From: Microbacterium sp. Nx66
Lineage (GTDB): Bacteria; Actinomycetota; Actinomycetes; Actinomycetales; Microbacteriaceae
Direction: 5' to 3'
Length of the DNA: 64,000 nucleotides
NCBI RefSeq assembly: GCF_904066215.1
Contig: NZ_LR880474.1
Location: forward strand, 558,001 to 622,000
Each line of letters opens with the position of its first letter. Position 1 is the first letter of the stretch. Both the position numbers and the translations under genes were made by a program. Below are positions 16,842 to 25,506 of this stretch, piece by piece. Under the pieces are notes generated by a model. The model made no database searches and was not told the DNA's origin. It saw only the letters and a list, made by a program, of their open reading frames with translations.

Positions 16842-17841
16842 TAAGACCAAGCTCGCTGACTGGATCGTCGGCGAGATCGCGGAAATCGTCCCTGCTGGGT
16901 CGAGCATCGCGGACCCCATGTGCGGAACGGCCTCCGTGTCGCTCGCGCTCGCTCGTGCCGGCTACGACGTCACGGCCTCGGATGCGCTCACCTTCCCGGT
17001 AATTCACGCGCGCACGCGGCTGCTCGCGAAGAAGCCTCCCGAGTTCAAGGTGTTCGGTGGCTACGCCGAGGCACTCGAGTGGATGCGCGCCGCCGAGCCT
17101 CGACGGGGGTACTTCTCCCGCGAGCTTGGAGCCGCGGGTGCCCCAGCAAACGGCCGGGCGCCGAGGCTCTACTTCTCCGCCGAGAACGCCGCGCACATCG
17201 ACGGCGTGCGTGCGGGCATTCTCGAGCTCAGGGCGGCTGGTTCGCTCACTGAGCTCGAACACAGCGTCCTGCTCCAGCATCTACTGCTCGCGACGAACAA
17301 GGTAGCGAACATCAGCGGTACCTACGGGTACTTCCGCAAGACGCTATCGAGTACTGCCCTTCGCCCGCTCACCTTCGAGCCGCTCGAGTTCGAGACCACG
17401 CCGGGCGAGCACACCGTGCTGCAGGGCTCCGTCGAGGATCTGGCGTCGTCGCTCCGAACGGAGGCGGTCTATCTTGATCCGCCGTACACGAAGCGCCAGT
17501 ATGCCGGGAATTACCACGTCCTCGAGACCCTCGCCCAGGAGGACGAGCCGGTGGCAGCAGGCGACGGCGGACTGCGTCCGTGGATGGACCAGGCCTCGGA
17601 CTTCTGTTACCGCCGCAGCGCCGGTCGCGCTTTCCGGGCCACGATGGAGCGGCTCGATGCTCGCCACGTGTTCATCTCCTACAGTGAGGATGGACAGGTG
17701 AGTGGGGAAGAGTTGCTCTCGATCCTGGGAGACTTCGGCAAGGTCACCGTGCACGAGCAGCCGCATCTCCGCTACCGGAGCAACGACCGAGTCAAGGACG
17801 GATCCGTGCTGGAACGTCTCTATCACGTGGAGGTCTTCTGA
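16819..17841 (+). CDS. D12-class adenine-specific DNA methyltransferase
   Basis: A 340-aa enzyme starting at GTG with SYRYLGNKTKL, typical of the D12 (Dam/FokI-like) class. DPMCGTASVSLALA at about residues 32-45 is the AdoMet-binding motif I and LDPPYTKRQY at about 219-228 the catalytic DPPY motif IV; the central region would be the target recognition domain. It overlaps the EcoRI-type gene by 23 bases. Two unrelated N6-adenine methyltransferases side by side suggest a non-palindromic target in which each enzyme protects one strand, or two distinct sites, one for each. The stop is two bases from the next start. Confidence 0.92.
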   Translation: MSYRYLGNKTKLADWIVGEIAEIVPAGSSIADPMCGTASVSLALARAGYDVTASDALTFPVIHARTRLLAKKPPEFKVFGGYAEALEWMRAAEPRRGYFSRELGAAGAPANGRAPRLYFSAENAAHIDGVRAGILELRAAGSLTELEHSVLLQHLLLATNKVANISGTYGYFRKTLSSTALRPLTFEPLEFETTPGEHTVLQGSVEDLASSLRTEAVYLDPPYTKRQYAGNYHVLETLAQEDEPVAAGDGGLRPWMDQASDFCYRRSAGRAFRATMERLDARHVFISYSEDGQVSGEELLSILGDFGKVTVHEQPHLRYRSNDRVKDGSVLERLYHVEVF

Positions 17842-17843
17842 GC

Positions 17844-18401
17844 ATGGCGCAGAAGCTGAACATCGAGCGCATCTGGTGGCGAAACGTCCAACCCGGCGAG
17901 TTCTATAACATCGAGCGCCACTATCAGATTCGCGGCGGTGGCGGTTCGCTGTACATCGAGGTCCCGGCGTCGATCGTGCCCGAGACGCTCGACTTTCTGG
18001 GGGTGGCCGGAACGAACGTGGACGCCCTGCCTGCGATCACAATCCAGGCCGGGGTCGCTGGCGTGCCGGGGATCTCAGGACCGATTGAGTTTCAGCGTAA
18101 GGCGGGCGGACGGATGCGGATCGCGCGGCAGAACCGGCAACAACCGAACTCGCAACGCCATCCGGCGTGGACCGTCGCTCGCGGATTCCCATCGGCACCG
18201 GACGATGTGCGGAACAAAGAGGAGGCGCGTCCGTTCTTCCCCGAGGGCGGCCTGCGCATCTACATCGCGAAGACGGTTGAAGGTGACTACTACGCTGGCT
18301 TCACCAAGGGCGTCCGCCCCACTGCCATGGCGAGGAACGACCCGGCATGGGATCTGTACACGCAGGGCAAGACCGTGGGCGGAGTGATCGATGCGGGGTG
18401 A
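17844..18401 (+). CDS. Unrecognised 185-aa protein of the methylase-McrBC operon
   Basis: I do not recognise this protein. It starts at ATG 17844, two bases after the D12 methyltransferase stop, and ends eight bases before the McrB-like start, so it is firmly inside the operon. It is rich in beta structure by appearance (SLYIEVPASIVPETLDFLG near residue 35 and GGLRIYIAKTVEGDYYAGF near residue 137) with a basic middle (RMRIARQNRQQ). No nuclease motif is evident. LlaJI/BsuMI-type systems use a DNA-binding domain fused to the McrB-like subunit; the McrB here lacks an N-terminal domain, so this protein could supply target recognition separately. That is inference. Confidence 0.6.
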   Translation: MAQKLNIERIWWRNVQPGEFYNIERHYQIRGGGGSLYIEVPASIVPETLDFLGVAGTNVDALPAITIQAGVAGVPGISGPIEFQRKAGGRMRIARQNRQQPNSQRHPAWTVARGFPSAPDDVRNKEEARPFFPEGGLRIYIAKTVEGDYYAGFTKGVRPTAMARNDPAWDLYTQGKTVGGVIDAG

Positions 18402-18409
18402 GGTGGAGC

Positions 18410-19591
18410 GTGGCTGACAAGATCGATGACATCTTTGCGTCGTGGGGCGCCGGACGAAACGTGTTGCTCTACGGTCCGCCGGCAACCGGCAAGACGCGGC
18501 TCATCAGCCAGCTCTTCCAGTCGCTGCAGGAGCCTCCGGAAGGCAGCCGCGGTATCCTGTTCGATCCCAGCGACGCCGCGTCGCCCTTCAGCCGACCCAA
18601 GCAGCCGATCACGATCCCGCTCCCGGCGAAGGTCGTGTGGACCACGTTCCATCAGTCGTACGGCTACGAGGATTTCGTCCTGGGGCTCAGGCCGGCCATG
18701 GACGCCGAGGGCACCCGCCTCGAGCCGTGGGCCGGCGTGTTCCTGGATGCGGCGATCGAGCTCGCGGACGACGACTCAAAGTACAACTCCGTGGTGATCT
18801 TCATCGACGAGGTGAACCGCGGAAACGCGGCACGCATCTTCGGCGAATTCATGACTTTTCTAGACTTCGACTACCGCGACGGCGGCAGCGTCCCACTCCC
18901 AGTGCCGCTCCGACAGCTGACGTTTGCCGACGGTGCAAGCGAGCAGCTCCATCGGCCGGGTGGGGCGTCAACGACGATCCCCGACGGCTTTACCTTCCCG
19001 AGGCACGTCTACGTCGTCGCCACCATGAACAGCGTGGATCGCGCTGCGGTCCCGATCGACAGCGCGCTCGCGCGCCGGTTCGACCGGATCGAGATGCGGC
19101 CGGACCTTGACGCCCTCGCCGGTCATTGGGGCCTGGACACGACGGCGATCCCGACGCCGACTGAGGACAACTTGGAGACGTTGGACCCGTTCCAGACCGC
19201 ATACCTCCTGCTCGATCGGCTCAACGTGGTCATCGCCTCCGACCTCGGCTCGGAGTTCGAGCTGGGCCACGGGCTCCTGACGCCGATTCCGGCGACGGTG
19301 ACGCCCGCCGACGAATCCGAGCAGCCGATCTCAGAGACCGACGCCTGGCGAAGCCTGTCGAAAACCTGGGACGACGTGCTCTTCCCACAGCTCGAGGATC
19401 GATACTCGGGACGGCCCGAGCAGCTCATGCAGCTGCTCCACGTCGACACGGCGCCCCCGACGGGCGACTACGCGTGGACCCTGCGGGCGTCGAAGAGTGG
19501 GACTGCGCAGGCCCGTGCCCTCGCGCCGGTCCGGACGAGCGAGCTCCCGCTCGACACGATCAAACGATCCTTCAGGTGGCTGGCTCGGTAG
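18410..19591 (+). CDS. mcrB: McrB-like AAA+ GTPase subunit
   Basis: A 393-aa protein starting at GTG 18410 with GGTGGAG upstream. It consists almost wholly of an AAA+ domain of the McrB type: Walker A GPPATGKT (residues 22-29), the McrB-typical HQSYGYEDFV (81-90), Walker B IFIDEVNRG (130-138), and ATMNSVDR (204-211), equivalent to the MNTAD GTP-specificity motif of McrB, followed by ALARRFDRIEM. It lacks the N-terminal DNA-binding domain of E. coli McrB. The family forms hexamers that translocate DNA and activate the McrC nuclease. It overlaps the mcrC-like start by 16 bases. Confidence 0.9.
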   Translation: MADKIDDIFASWGAGRNVLLYGPPATGKTRLISQLFQSLQEPPEGSRGILFDPSDAASPFSRPKQPITIPLPAKVVWTTFHQSYGYEDFVLGLRPAMDAEGTRLEPWAGVFLDAAIELADDDSKYNSVVIFIDEVNRGNAARIFGEFMTFLDFDYRDGGSVPLPVPLRQLTFADGASEQLHRPGGASTTIPDGFTFPRHVYVVATMNSVDRAAVPIDSALARRFDRIEMRPDLDALAGHWGLDTTAIPTPTEDNLETLDPFQTAYLLLDRLNVVIASDLGSEFELGHGLLTPIPATVTPADESEQPISETDAWRSLSKTWDDVLFPQLEDRYSGRPEQLMQLLHVDTAPPTGDYAWTLRASKSGTAQARALAPVRTSELPLDTIKRSFRWLAR

Positions 19592-20895
19592 TCGCGTCGC
19601 CGCGAATCCGACTCCAGGAGTACGGTGCCCCGGCGGTGCATCGAGTTGATGAGATCGACCTCGTCGCTCTGACCGAGGCGAACAAGCGCTGGCGACGCGC
19701 GCTTGGTCTCGCGAGCGATCCCATCCGGGTGGAGGACGTCGGCGACGGTCGCATACTGCTGCGGGCAGAGGCGGTCACCGGGCTCGTCAGGGTCGGAAGC
19801 ACCGACATCGAGATCGCTCCGAAGTTTCTTAGCACGGTCGAGGGCAGCTGGCAGACCGTGCTTTGGCGCATCCTCTCGATCGTCGAGGGCGGGCATGTCG
19901 ACGACGCGTTCACCACCGCACACGAACTGGCCGAGTTCTCGCTCCCCGACCTCCTCGCCGAGATGTTTCTGACGTCATACGCGAAGGGCGCTGCACGCGG
20001 CCTGCCTCGCGGTTATTGGACCGAAGCATCGTCCGGAACGGTGCTGCGCGGGAGCCTCGATGTGGCGCGCCTCGACCGGTGGATCTCACGCCCCTGGGAA
20101 CTCCCGTACGTCGCCGACCTCCTCACCGACGACACCTCACTTGCACGGCTGCTGCGGTGGGCAGCGGACTGCCTTGCTGCGATCGTGAAGGCCCCCGGCC
20201 GGTCGCGCGCGATGAGGGAAATCGCCGCTGGGCTATCTCATGTAGACCGGAGGCCGCCTCACCTCCTCGACGCGCAGCGGATCGTGCTGGGCACACAGCA
20301 CCAAGGGCTCGAGCCGGCACGAATCGTGGGGCTCCTCCTACTTGAGGGTGCGGGCGTCCATCACGCCAGCGGTGAGCACGCTCTGTCGGGCTTTCTCTGG
20401 AACTCCGATGCGATCTACGAGAACTACGTGTACTGGCTGTGCACCCGAGCCGCGAGTTCCCGCGGCGAGCGGGTGAGCAAGCACACGACGAAGTTCGGCG
20501 AGGTCATCGCAGGGCACGGCTCGCGACTTGAAACCACCCCCGATGTCGTCTTTCGAGACCATCAGAGCGCGGCGGTCGCCGTCATCGACTCCAAGTACAA
20601 GCGCGTTGGATCACGCCCGAAGGCCCCGGACACGTATCAGGTCCTCACCGCGGGCCACGTCCTGGGCTGTCGCAGGGTCTCCTTGGCGTACCCAGTGGCC
20701 GAGCGTGCTGAGCCGACCGTGTGGCGCGTGCCGTCAGCTCTGGGCAGCGAGGACATCGAGCTGACCGCGCTGCCGCTCAACCTCATGGCGTTGGCTCATC
20801 CGGACGGCCCTCAGCTGCTCATCGAGACGATTAGCGCCTGGCTCGACGGCGAGTTGATTCCTCCGCCCGAGATGAGCCCTCCTGAGGCGCCATGA
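19576..20895 (+). CDS. mcrC: McrC-like restriction nuclease subunit
   Basis: A 439-aa protein starting at GTG 19576 inside the mcrB-like gene. It has the McrC layout: an N-terminal beta-rich McrB-contact region with TGLVRVGSTDIEIAPKF (residues 68-84), a helical middle, and a C-terminal PD-(D/E)xK nuclease core with SDAIYENYVYWL, TPDVVF (321-326) and AVIDSKYKR (335-343). DNA is cut when McrB assemblies collide. Together with the two methyltransferases this suggests either a LlaJI-like system that restricts unmodified DNA or a methyl-dependent nuclease next to unrelated methylases; the operon structure favours the first. Confidence 0.9.
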   Translation: MAGSVVASPRIRLQEYGAPAVHRVDEIDLVALTEANKRWRRALGLASDPIRVEDVGDGRILLRAEAVTGLVRVGSTDIEIAPKFLSTVEGSWQTVLWRILSIVEGGHVDDAFTTAHELAEFSLPDLLAEMFLTSYAKGAARGLPRGYWTEASSGTVLRGSLDVARLDRWISRPWELPYVADLLTDDTSLARLLRWAADCLAAIVKAPGRSRAMREIAAGLSHVDRRPPHLLDAQRIVLGTQHQGLEPARIVGLLLLEGAGVHHASGEHALSGFLWNSDAIYENYVYWLCTRAASSRGERVSKHTTKFGEVIAGHGSRLETTPDVVFRDHQSAAVAVIDSKYKRVGSRPKAPDTYQVLTAGHVLGCRRVSLAYPVAERAEPTVWRVPSALGSEDIELTALPLNLMALAHPDGPQLLIETISAWLDGELIPPPEMSPPEAP

Positions 20896-20924
20896 GACCG
20901 GTCGTTATCCTCGACTCCACCACC

Positions 20925-20947
20925 GTGAACGGCCGCCGTCCGTTCAC
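20925..20947 (+). terminator. Hairpin downstream of the McrC-like gene
   Basis: GTGAACGG (20925-20932) and CCGTTCAC (20940-20947) form an 8-bp stem with a seven-base loop, 30 bases after the mcrC-like stop. There is no strong T-tract. It is a plausible end of the operon. Confidence 0.45.
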
Positions 20948-21068
20948 TCACGTGGATTTCTGAACGCGGAACACGCGCCAATGTCATCGAGAACGATGCT
21001 CAAACTCAGCCAGAGCGCTCGCTAGAGTCGGGATATTGGCGCTTACTGTCCGTACGCTGGTAACGGTG

Positions 21069-21746
21069 TTACTCGCTACTTGCGTTACCCGATTGCTGTC
21101 GCATGACAGGGTTCGCAGCCTCTACAACCGAGGCCAGTAGGTCAGCATCGCTTAGTTGCCGCAACGACGCTCGTTCCACAGCTTGCTCCATTGCAGGAAC
21201 GACGGAGATGAAAGCTGCCGTGTCGATCTCAAACAGCTGTGGCTCCAACAACTCGCCGCCAACCCAGATCATGACTTCGAAGCCGCGGCGAACGACGGGA
21301 CTCACGAAGACTTGCACGCGTCCTGGCTTCAGCAGGCACCAACGGTCTGAGCCGTCATGGCGCAGACTACGATCCGTGCGGGCAGACCTCCAGCCGCGCG
21401 AGCTTAGAATGACGTCGAGCTCATCGTCCACTCCGTGCTCGTACTCGTCATCCGCTGAGTCATAGTCCTCGTCATCAAATCCGCATGCCTCGGGGGCCCT
21501 TTGCGGAGAGCCACTGACCAACTCTCCGGCCTCTGGCACGATCGCCGCAAGTGCTTGACTGTGCGCGATATACACAGCAGCGACGAGGTCCGATACGTTC
21601 GTTTTCGCGTCTGGAGGAAGACTGTCCCACCGTGCGTGGTCGTCGCCTGTCAGCCGGGCCTGAGTATCGCTAAACCTCTTTGCCGTTTCATCGATGATGC
21701 GAACTTGGAAGGGATCCATTTCATCTCGCCATGCGTTCCCTGTCAC
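21069..21746 (-). CDS. Hypothetical protein, 225 aa, with acidic linker
   Basis: Starting at GTG 21746 with AAGGAG five bases upstream, the protein has a helical N-terminus (VRIIDETAKRFSDTQARL), an acidic, low-complexity linker at about residues 93-110 (CGFDDEDYDSADDEYEHG), and a C-terminal domain with beta character (RVQVFVSPVVRRGFEVMIWV). No family was recognised. Its base composition is lower in GC than the core genes, in keeping with acquisition. It follows the 80-aa gene at 21781 on the same strand with a 34-base gap, so they probably form one transcript. Confidence 0.6.
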   Translation of the reverse strand: MTGNAWRDEMDPFQVRIIDETAKRFSDTQARLTGDDHARWDSLPPDAKTNVSDLVAAVYIAHSQALAAIVPEAGELVSGSPQRAPEACGFDDEDYDSADDEYEHGVDDELDVILSSRGWRSARTDRSLRHDGSDRWCLLKPGRVQVFVSPVVRRGFEVMIWVGGELLEPQLFEIDTAAFISVVPAMEQAVERASLRQLSDADLLASVVEAANPVMRQQSGNASSE

Positions 21747-21780
21747 GAGTGCTCCTTGATCTTTGGGGTTGCCGGCCGGA

Positions 21781-22023
21781 TCAACGCCGCCCGACGGTCT
21801 GGATAATCTTCATAACCGTCTCGACGTCGCCTCCGTCTACGAGCCATGCATTCGAGTTTGGCGTGCGACTGCGATGAGGTTCCTCCTGCGGCGTGTGCAT
21901 GAACTGTGCAGAGATGAGCCATGCAGGGTCATCCGACAAGCGGACGATGGCGTCGACGAGGGCTTGCACGTCTTCGTGTGTCGGTCGTGAACCGTCGCCG
22001 TGCCCTCCGTTGGTTCGTGCCAT
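21781..22023 (-). CDS. Hypothetical protein, 80 aa
   Basis: ATG at 22023 opens MARTNGGHGDGSRPTHED and a helical stretch VQALVDAIVRLSDDPAWLI, then a hydrophilic middle and a short C-terminal helix. There is no strong ribosome binding site. It is probably the first gene of a two-gene unit with the 225-aa protein at 21069. No family was recognised; a small regulator or partner protein is possible. Confidence 0.45.
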   Translation of the reverse strand: MARTNGGHGDGSRPTHEDVQALVDAIVRLSDDPAWLISAQFMHTPQEEPHRSRTPNSNAWLVDGGDVETVMKIIQTVGRR

Positions 22024-22205
22024 GAGCTGAACGATATGTCATTGCCGCGGACTAAAACCACAAGTTTCGTGGAGTGCGGGATGCATTCCGAAAGGATTTC
22101 TACTCATGTATCAATGAGTCCGCCATTTTTGCACGTCGCGACTCTGCGAATTGGCAGCTTTGCCTTTTCTGCGAGTGGTATTAACGCCATGTGAGGGATG
22201 GACAA

Positions 22206-22811
22206 ATGGACCAGCCGAGCGTCACGTCGTTGACGCCGAGCGAGCGCACGGTGACGCTGATCGCCTTGGACATCGATGGCGTGCTCAACGGCTTTAAGAA
22301 CACTCGCGGAGAGCAACTGGCCGTGGCGGAAGTCGGTAGGTGGAAGATCCGCTGGAGGCCGCTGGTGGTCGGAAGGCTTCGAGCGATCCTCGCTCGCTCG
22401 GACGTCCAGGGCGCCTGGCTGACTACCTGGCTGGAGCAGCCGTGGTTACTCGACGAGTTCGAGGCTGCGCTCGGTCTCGACGGGCTGATGCCTCATCGCG
22501 CAGATCATCCCTCGGTGGATACTCGCGAGGGTAAGACGATCATCGACCAACGCTTTGACCAGAGCATCGCATTCGACTCGAACTCCGAGTGGTGGTGGAA
22601 GCGTCGGGCCGCTGAACTGCTTCTTGACCGTGTGCAGCCGGCGCGATTCGCATGGATCGACGATGAAATCGGGAACGTGGGCATCAAGGCCGACCCATGG
22701 GGACCGCAACAGAATCATCAGCGCCTGCTCCTGCGGACAAGGTCCTTGCCGGGGCTCCTGCCGCGCGATCTGCAGCGGGTCGAAAGCTGGCTGAATGAGG
22801 ACGCTCCCTAA
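22206..22811 (+). CDS. HAD-fold protein (Swiss Army Knife RNA repair-type HAD domain)
   Basis: A 201-aa protein. ATG 22206 is chosen because GAGGG lies about eight bases upstream; GTG 22191 is the alternative. LIALDIDGVLNGF is the HAD motif I with the two catalytic aspartates, WLTTWLEQ fits motif II position, and ARFAWIDDEIG carries the acidic motif IV. This compact layout resembles the HAD phosphatases found in multi-domain RNA repair (Swiss Army Knife) proteins and as stand-alone proteins in actinobacteria. A 5' or 3' nucleic-acid phosphatase role is plausible. It lies at the end of the defence cluster. Confidence 0.65.
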   Translation: MDQPSVTSLTPSERTVTLIALDIDGVLNGFKNTRGEQLAVAEVGRWKIRWRPLVVGRLRAILARSDVQGAWLTTWLEQPWLLDEFEAALGLDGLMPHRADHPSVDTREGKTIIDQRFDQSIAFDSNSEWWWKRRAAELLLDRVQPARFAWIDDEIGNVGIKADPWGPQQNHQRLLLRTRSLPGLLPRDLQRVESWLNEDAP

Positions 22812-23541
22812 TAGCGCCTTTGCCGAGGCCAGTAGCCAGTCGTGCCGCTGAGGATGCGGGGCAAAGGTGGCGCTGTCATTCGGGCGGTCAAGGTCTGCTG
22901 ACTCGCGGGACGTCAGCCGCCCCGAATGCTCGGTCCGGGAGATGTGGTTGGGTGCCGCCGTAGCGCTCGTAAACACGTGCAGCGTATGCCTAACGCTCAT
23001 TGTGGCCGCGTGCATGTTCCACGCGGCGCGTAGCGACGTCGCGGCCCATCAACCAGGATTCCGCAAAGGGGTGTTGCCCAACGGCTCAGGCGACTGAGCA
23101 CCGCCGCTGGAGCCTGAATTGAGCTCCGCCCCTGGAACGGTCCGTACGTTTCGCTCTCAACCCCGAAAAATGGGGCTTCGCGCCGATAGTTCGGATAACT
23201 GTGAATATCGGCGGTTAGAAACACACCCCTTGAAGTGAGATGGGGCTGAGCACGAGCTTAACTGTCGGAACCGCGTTGAAGTGGCACAACCCCGCTTTGC
23301 GTGCCACGCCTGGCATTGCTGACAGCATGTGTCACCCATGCTCGGTGGCCACGCCGTTGTGCGATTCAGCCAAAACTGTTCACTTGTCGTTTCCGTGCGT
23401 ATTGGGTTCGGCAGAGGGTTGCGGTGGGTTTTCGTCAGCGTGTCGTACGCTGCAGCAGTGCGCCCAGGTGACTGCCGAAGACGATCGTTTTCGGCGGGAG
23501 ATGGACCCCGGAGCCTAGACCGAGGAATACCCTGAATATTG
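22812..23541 (+). other. 730-base stretch without a convincing gene
   Basis: No frame here has both good codon use and a recognisable product. A 76-codon plus-strand frame at 22867-23097 has one hydrophobic segment but poor coding statistics. A weak hairpin (CCCC/GGGG) lies at about 23160-23177. The stretch is probably a mosaic of decayed sequence between the defence cluster and the metal-resistance island. Confidence 0.4.
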
Positions 23542-23690
23542 TTCGCGATGCTGCGCGGGTACTCGCTGCGGGAGCCGCGTGGCTCGGATGGGTATCCCCG
23601 GTTCTCGGGACCGTCATGTATATGTGGGGCGGGGCGCCATTCCATACCGGCGCGGTGAGTGAGCTGCGGGCGCGCACGCCCGGGCCTGTC
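23542..23690 (+). pseudogene. Remnant of a CopB-type copper ATPase gene
   Basis: In two frames the sequence reads FAMLRGYSL and then, after a shift, WLGWVSPVLGTVMYMWGG followed by TGAVSELRARTPG. This matches the first membrane segments of the intact CopB at 49749-51992 (GMFAMILGYTLP, LAWVSPVLGTVMYIWGG, VGAVSEIRDRKPG), but as a diverged homologue, not a copy. About 50 codons remain, broken by a frameshift and cut at both ends. Confidence 0.75.
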
Positions 23691-23812
23691 GTCAGGATCG
23701 TCGCCTGTGCGACGCGGTCGCAGAGCGCGGCGTCATCGGGTCCGGTCAGTGGTTGTGCCGGGCGTCCTGGGCTTCGGGGTCACGCATAGGAACGCCCCGT
23801 AAATTGAAAACT

Positions 23813-24463
23813 GTGCCACTCGCCCCAACGGTCAATGCAACTCGTCCCGGTGGTTCTTGCCGCAACCGTGCTTCTCTCCGTGCGGTCGGAGCCGCGCTGG
23901 CCGCGGTCTTCATCGTCGGCCTGAGCGCCTGCGCGCCCGATCCGGTCAGTGAATCGTTTCTCAGCGGAGAAAACACGGGCTTTGTCTCCGGCGACGGTGC
24001 GATCGTAGAGATCCCTGAGGCTGACCGTGGAGACCCTGTCGACTTCGGCGGCATCACAGAGACCGGCGAGAAGCTTGACAGCGCTGACCTTGCAGGCGAG
24101 GTTGTGGTCGTTAATTTCTGGTACGCCGGGTGTGCACCCTGCCGTGTCGAGGCGGCCGACTTGGAGAGCGTCTGGCAGGAATACAAAGGGAACGGCGTCT
24201 CGTTTGTCGGGATCAACACCCGTGATCAGGCCGATACCGCCGCCGCATTCGCCAACGAGTTCGGTGTCACCTATCCGAGCCTGATCGATGCCGACACGGC
24301 GGGGGCCAAGCTCGCCTTCGCCAAAGTCGTTCCGATCGCCGCCACCCCGACCACTCTGGTGCTCGACAAGCAGGGCCGTGTTGCCGCGCGCATTATCGGT
24401 CCGATCGAGGGTACCTCAATCCTGTCCACACTCGTCGAGGACGCCCTCGCGGAGTCGTCGTGA
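23813..24463 (+). CDS. TlpA-like thioredoxin-fold lipoprotein
   Basis: A 216-aa protein from GTG 23813 (a longer start adds residues before the signal peptide). Residues 20-42 form a lipoprotein signal ending LSAC. The mature part is a TlpA/ResA-type thioredoxin domain with FWYAGCAPCR (redox CxxC) and the cis-Pro region AATPTTLVLD. Such proteins reduce cysteines outside the membrane, commonly for cytochrome c haem attachment or metal handling, and take electrons from CcdA. The ccdA-like gene follows after 16 bases, so the two form a functional pair. Confidence 0.88.
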   Translation: MPLAPTVNATRPGGSCRNRASLRAVGAALAAVFIVGLSACAPDPVSESFLSGENTGFVSGDGAIVEIPEADRGDPVDFGGITETGEKLDSADLAGEVVVVNFWYAGCAPCRVEAADLESVWQEYKGNGVSFVGINTRDQADTAAAFANEFGVTYPSLIDADTAGAKLAFAKVVPIAATPTTLVLDKQGRVAARIIGPIEGTSILSTLVEDALAESS

Positions 24464-24479
24464 CGATCTCGGCGACGCT

Positions 24480-25259
24480 ATGAATCCCGAAGCGATCATC
24501 GGATCCGGCGCGCTCTGGCTCGCAATCCCTCTCGCCATGCTCGCCGGACTCGTGTCGTTCCTGTCCCCATGCGTGCTCCCTCTCGTCCCGGGCTACCTCG
24601 GCTTCCTCGGGGGAACGGCCGCTCCGCGAGGCGCTGCGTCTCGCGGAGCTCGCTCAACAACCGGGGATGCCGGATCGCCGTCGCGAGGACGGCTACTGTT
24701 CGGAGTGCTGCTGTTCATCTTCGGGTTCAGCATCGTCTTCGTGTTCATCACGGCACTCAGCGGCACGGTGGGCGTCTTCCTGCTGCAGTGGGGTGACCTG
24801 ATCACACGGATCCTCGGTGTGATCATCATCATGATGGGGCTCGTGTTCCTCGGCTTCTTCGGCTTCGCCCAACGTGAGCTGCGCTTTCACATCGATTCCA
24901 AGTACGGCATTGTCGGTGCCCCGCTCCTGGGCATCGCGCTGGGCATTGGCTGGGCACCCTGCATGGGCCCGACCCTCGCCGCCATCGTGGCGATCTCTTT
25001 CAACGCCGGCGATCCCGTGCGTGCCAGCTTCCTCGGGCTCGCGTACTCCCTGGGCCTCGGTATCCCGTTCCTGCTCGTCGCTCTCGGATTCGGATGGGCG
25101 ACGAAGACAATCGGGTTCCTCCGCCGACACATCCGCGTCGTGAACGCCATCGGCGGGGTGCTGCTCCTCGCGCTGGGCGCCTTGATGGTAAGCGGAATCT
25201 GGACCGACATCATGTCCCGGCTGACGGCGGTGATGGGCACCGTCATCCTTCCGCTCTAA
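24480..25259 (+). CDS. ccdA: CcdA-type thiol-disulfide electron transporter
   Basis: A 259-aa membrane protein with six helices, starting at ATG 24480. The two redox cysteines sit in LSPCVLPLVPGY (first helix) and APCMGPTLAA (fourth helix), the defining CcdA/DsbD-beta motifs. It carries reducing equivalents from cytoplasmic thioredoxin across the membrane to the TlpA-like lipoprotein encoded just upstream. A hydrophilic insert (about residues 45-70, rich in Arg/Ser/Gly) follows helix one. Confidence 0.9.
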   Translation: MNPEAIIGSGALWLAIPLAMLAGLVSFLSPCVLPLVPGYLGFLGGTAAPRGAASRGARSTTGDAGSPSRGRLLFGVLLFIFGFSIVFVFITALSGTVGVFLLQWGDLITRILGVIIIMMGLVFLGFFGFAQRELRFHIDSKYGIVGAPLLGIALGIGWAPCMGPTLAAIVAISFNAGDPVRASFLGLAYSLGLGIPFLLVALGFGWATKTIGFLRRHIRVVNAIGGVLLLALGALMVSGIWTDIMSRLTAVMGTVILPL

Positions 25260-25506
25260 GACTGGCGAGGCAGCGGACAGTGAAGCGGTGAGTTCCGAGG
25301 AGAGCCTCTCGATGGCCGCCGATGCCTGCAGCCCCGATCGGTTTGGTGCAGACGATGTCAACGGCGGGATCCTGCGGTTGCAGTCATCGGGGATCGACTG
25401 GCGACCCACAACGGTCGTGGCGCCACCGAGTAGGGAATGAGATGGAAGCTTGTTCGCGCATCGCCCGCGGGGTGGGGAGTGGGCAGCCCATTAGCGATTG
25501 GTCATC

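Noticed and set aside
22867..23097. 76-codon plus-strand frame with one hydrophobic stretch
   Set aside because: No ribosome site, mixed codon use and no recognisable product; kept as part of a non-coding stretch.
23157..23645. 162-codon minus-strand frame
   Set aside because: Codon composition is not coding-like and it overlaps the CopB remnant in antisense.
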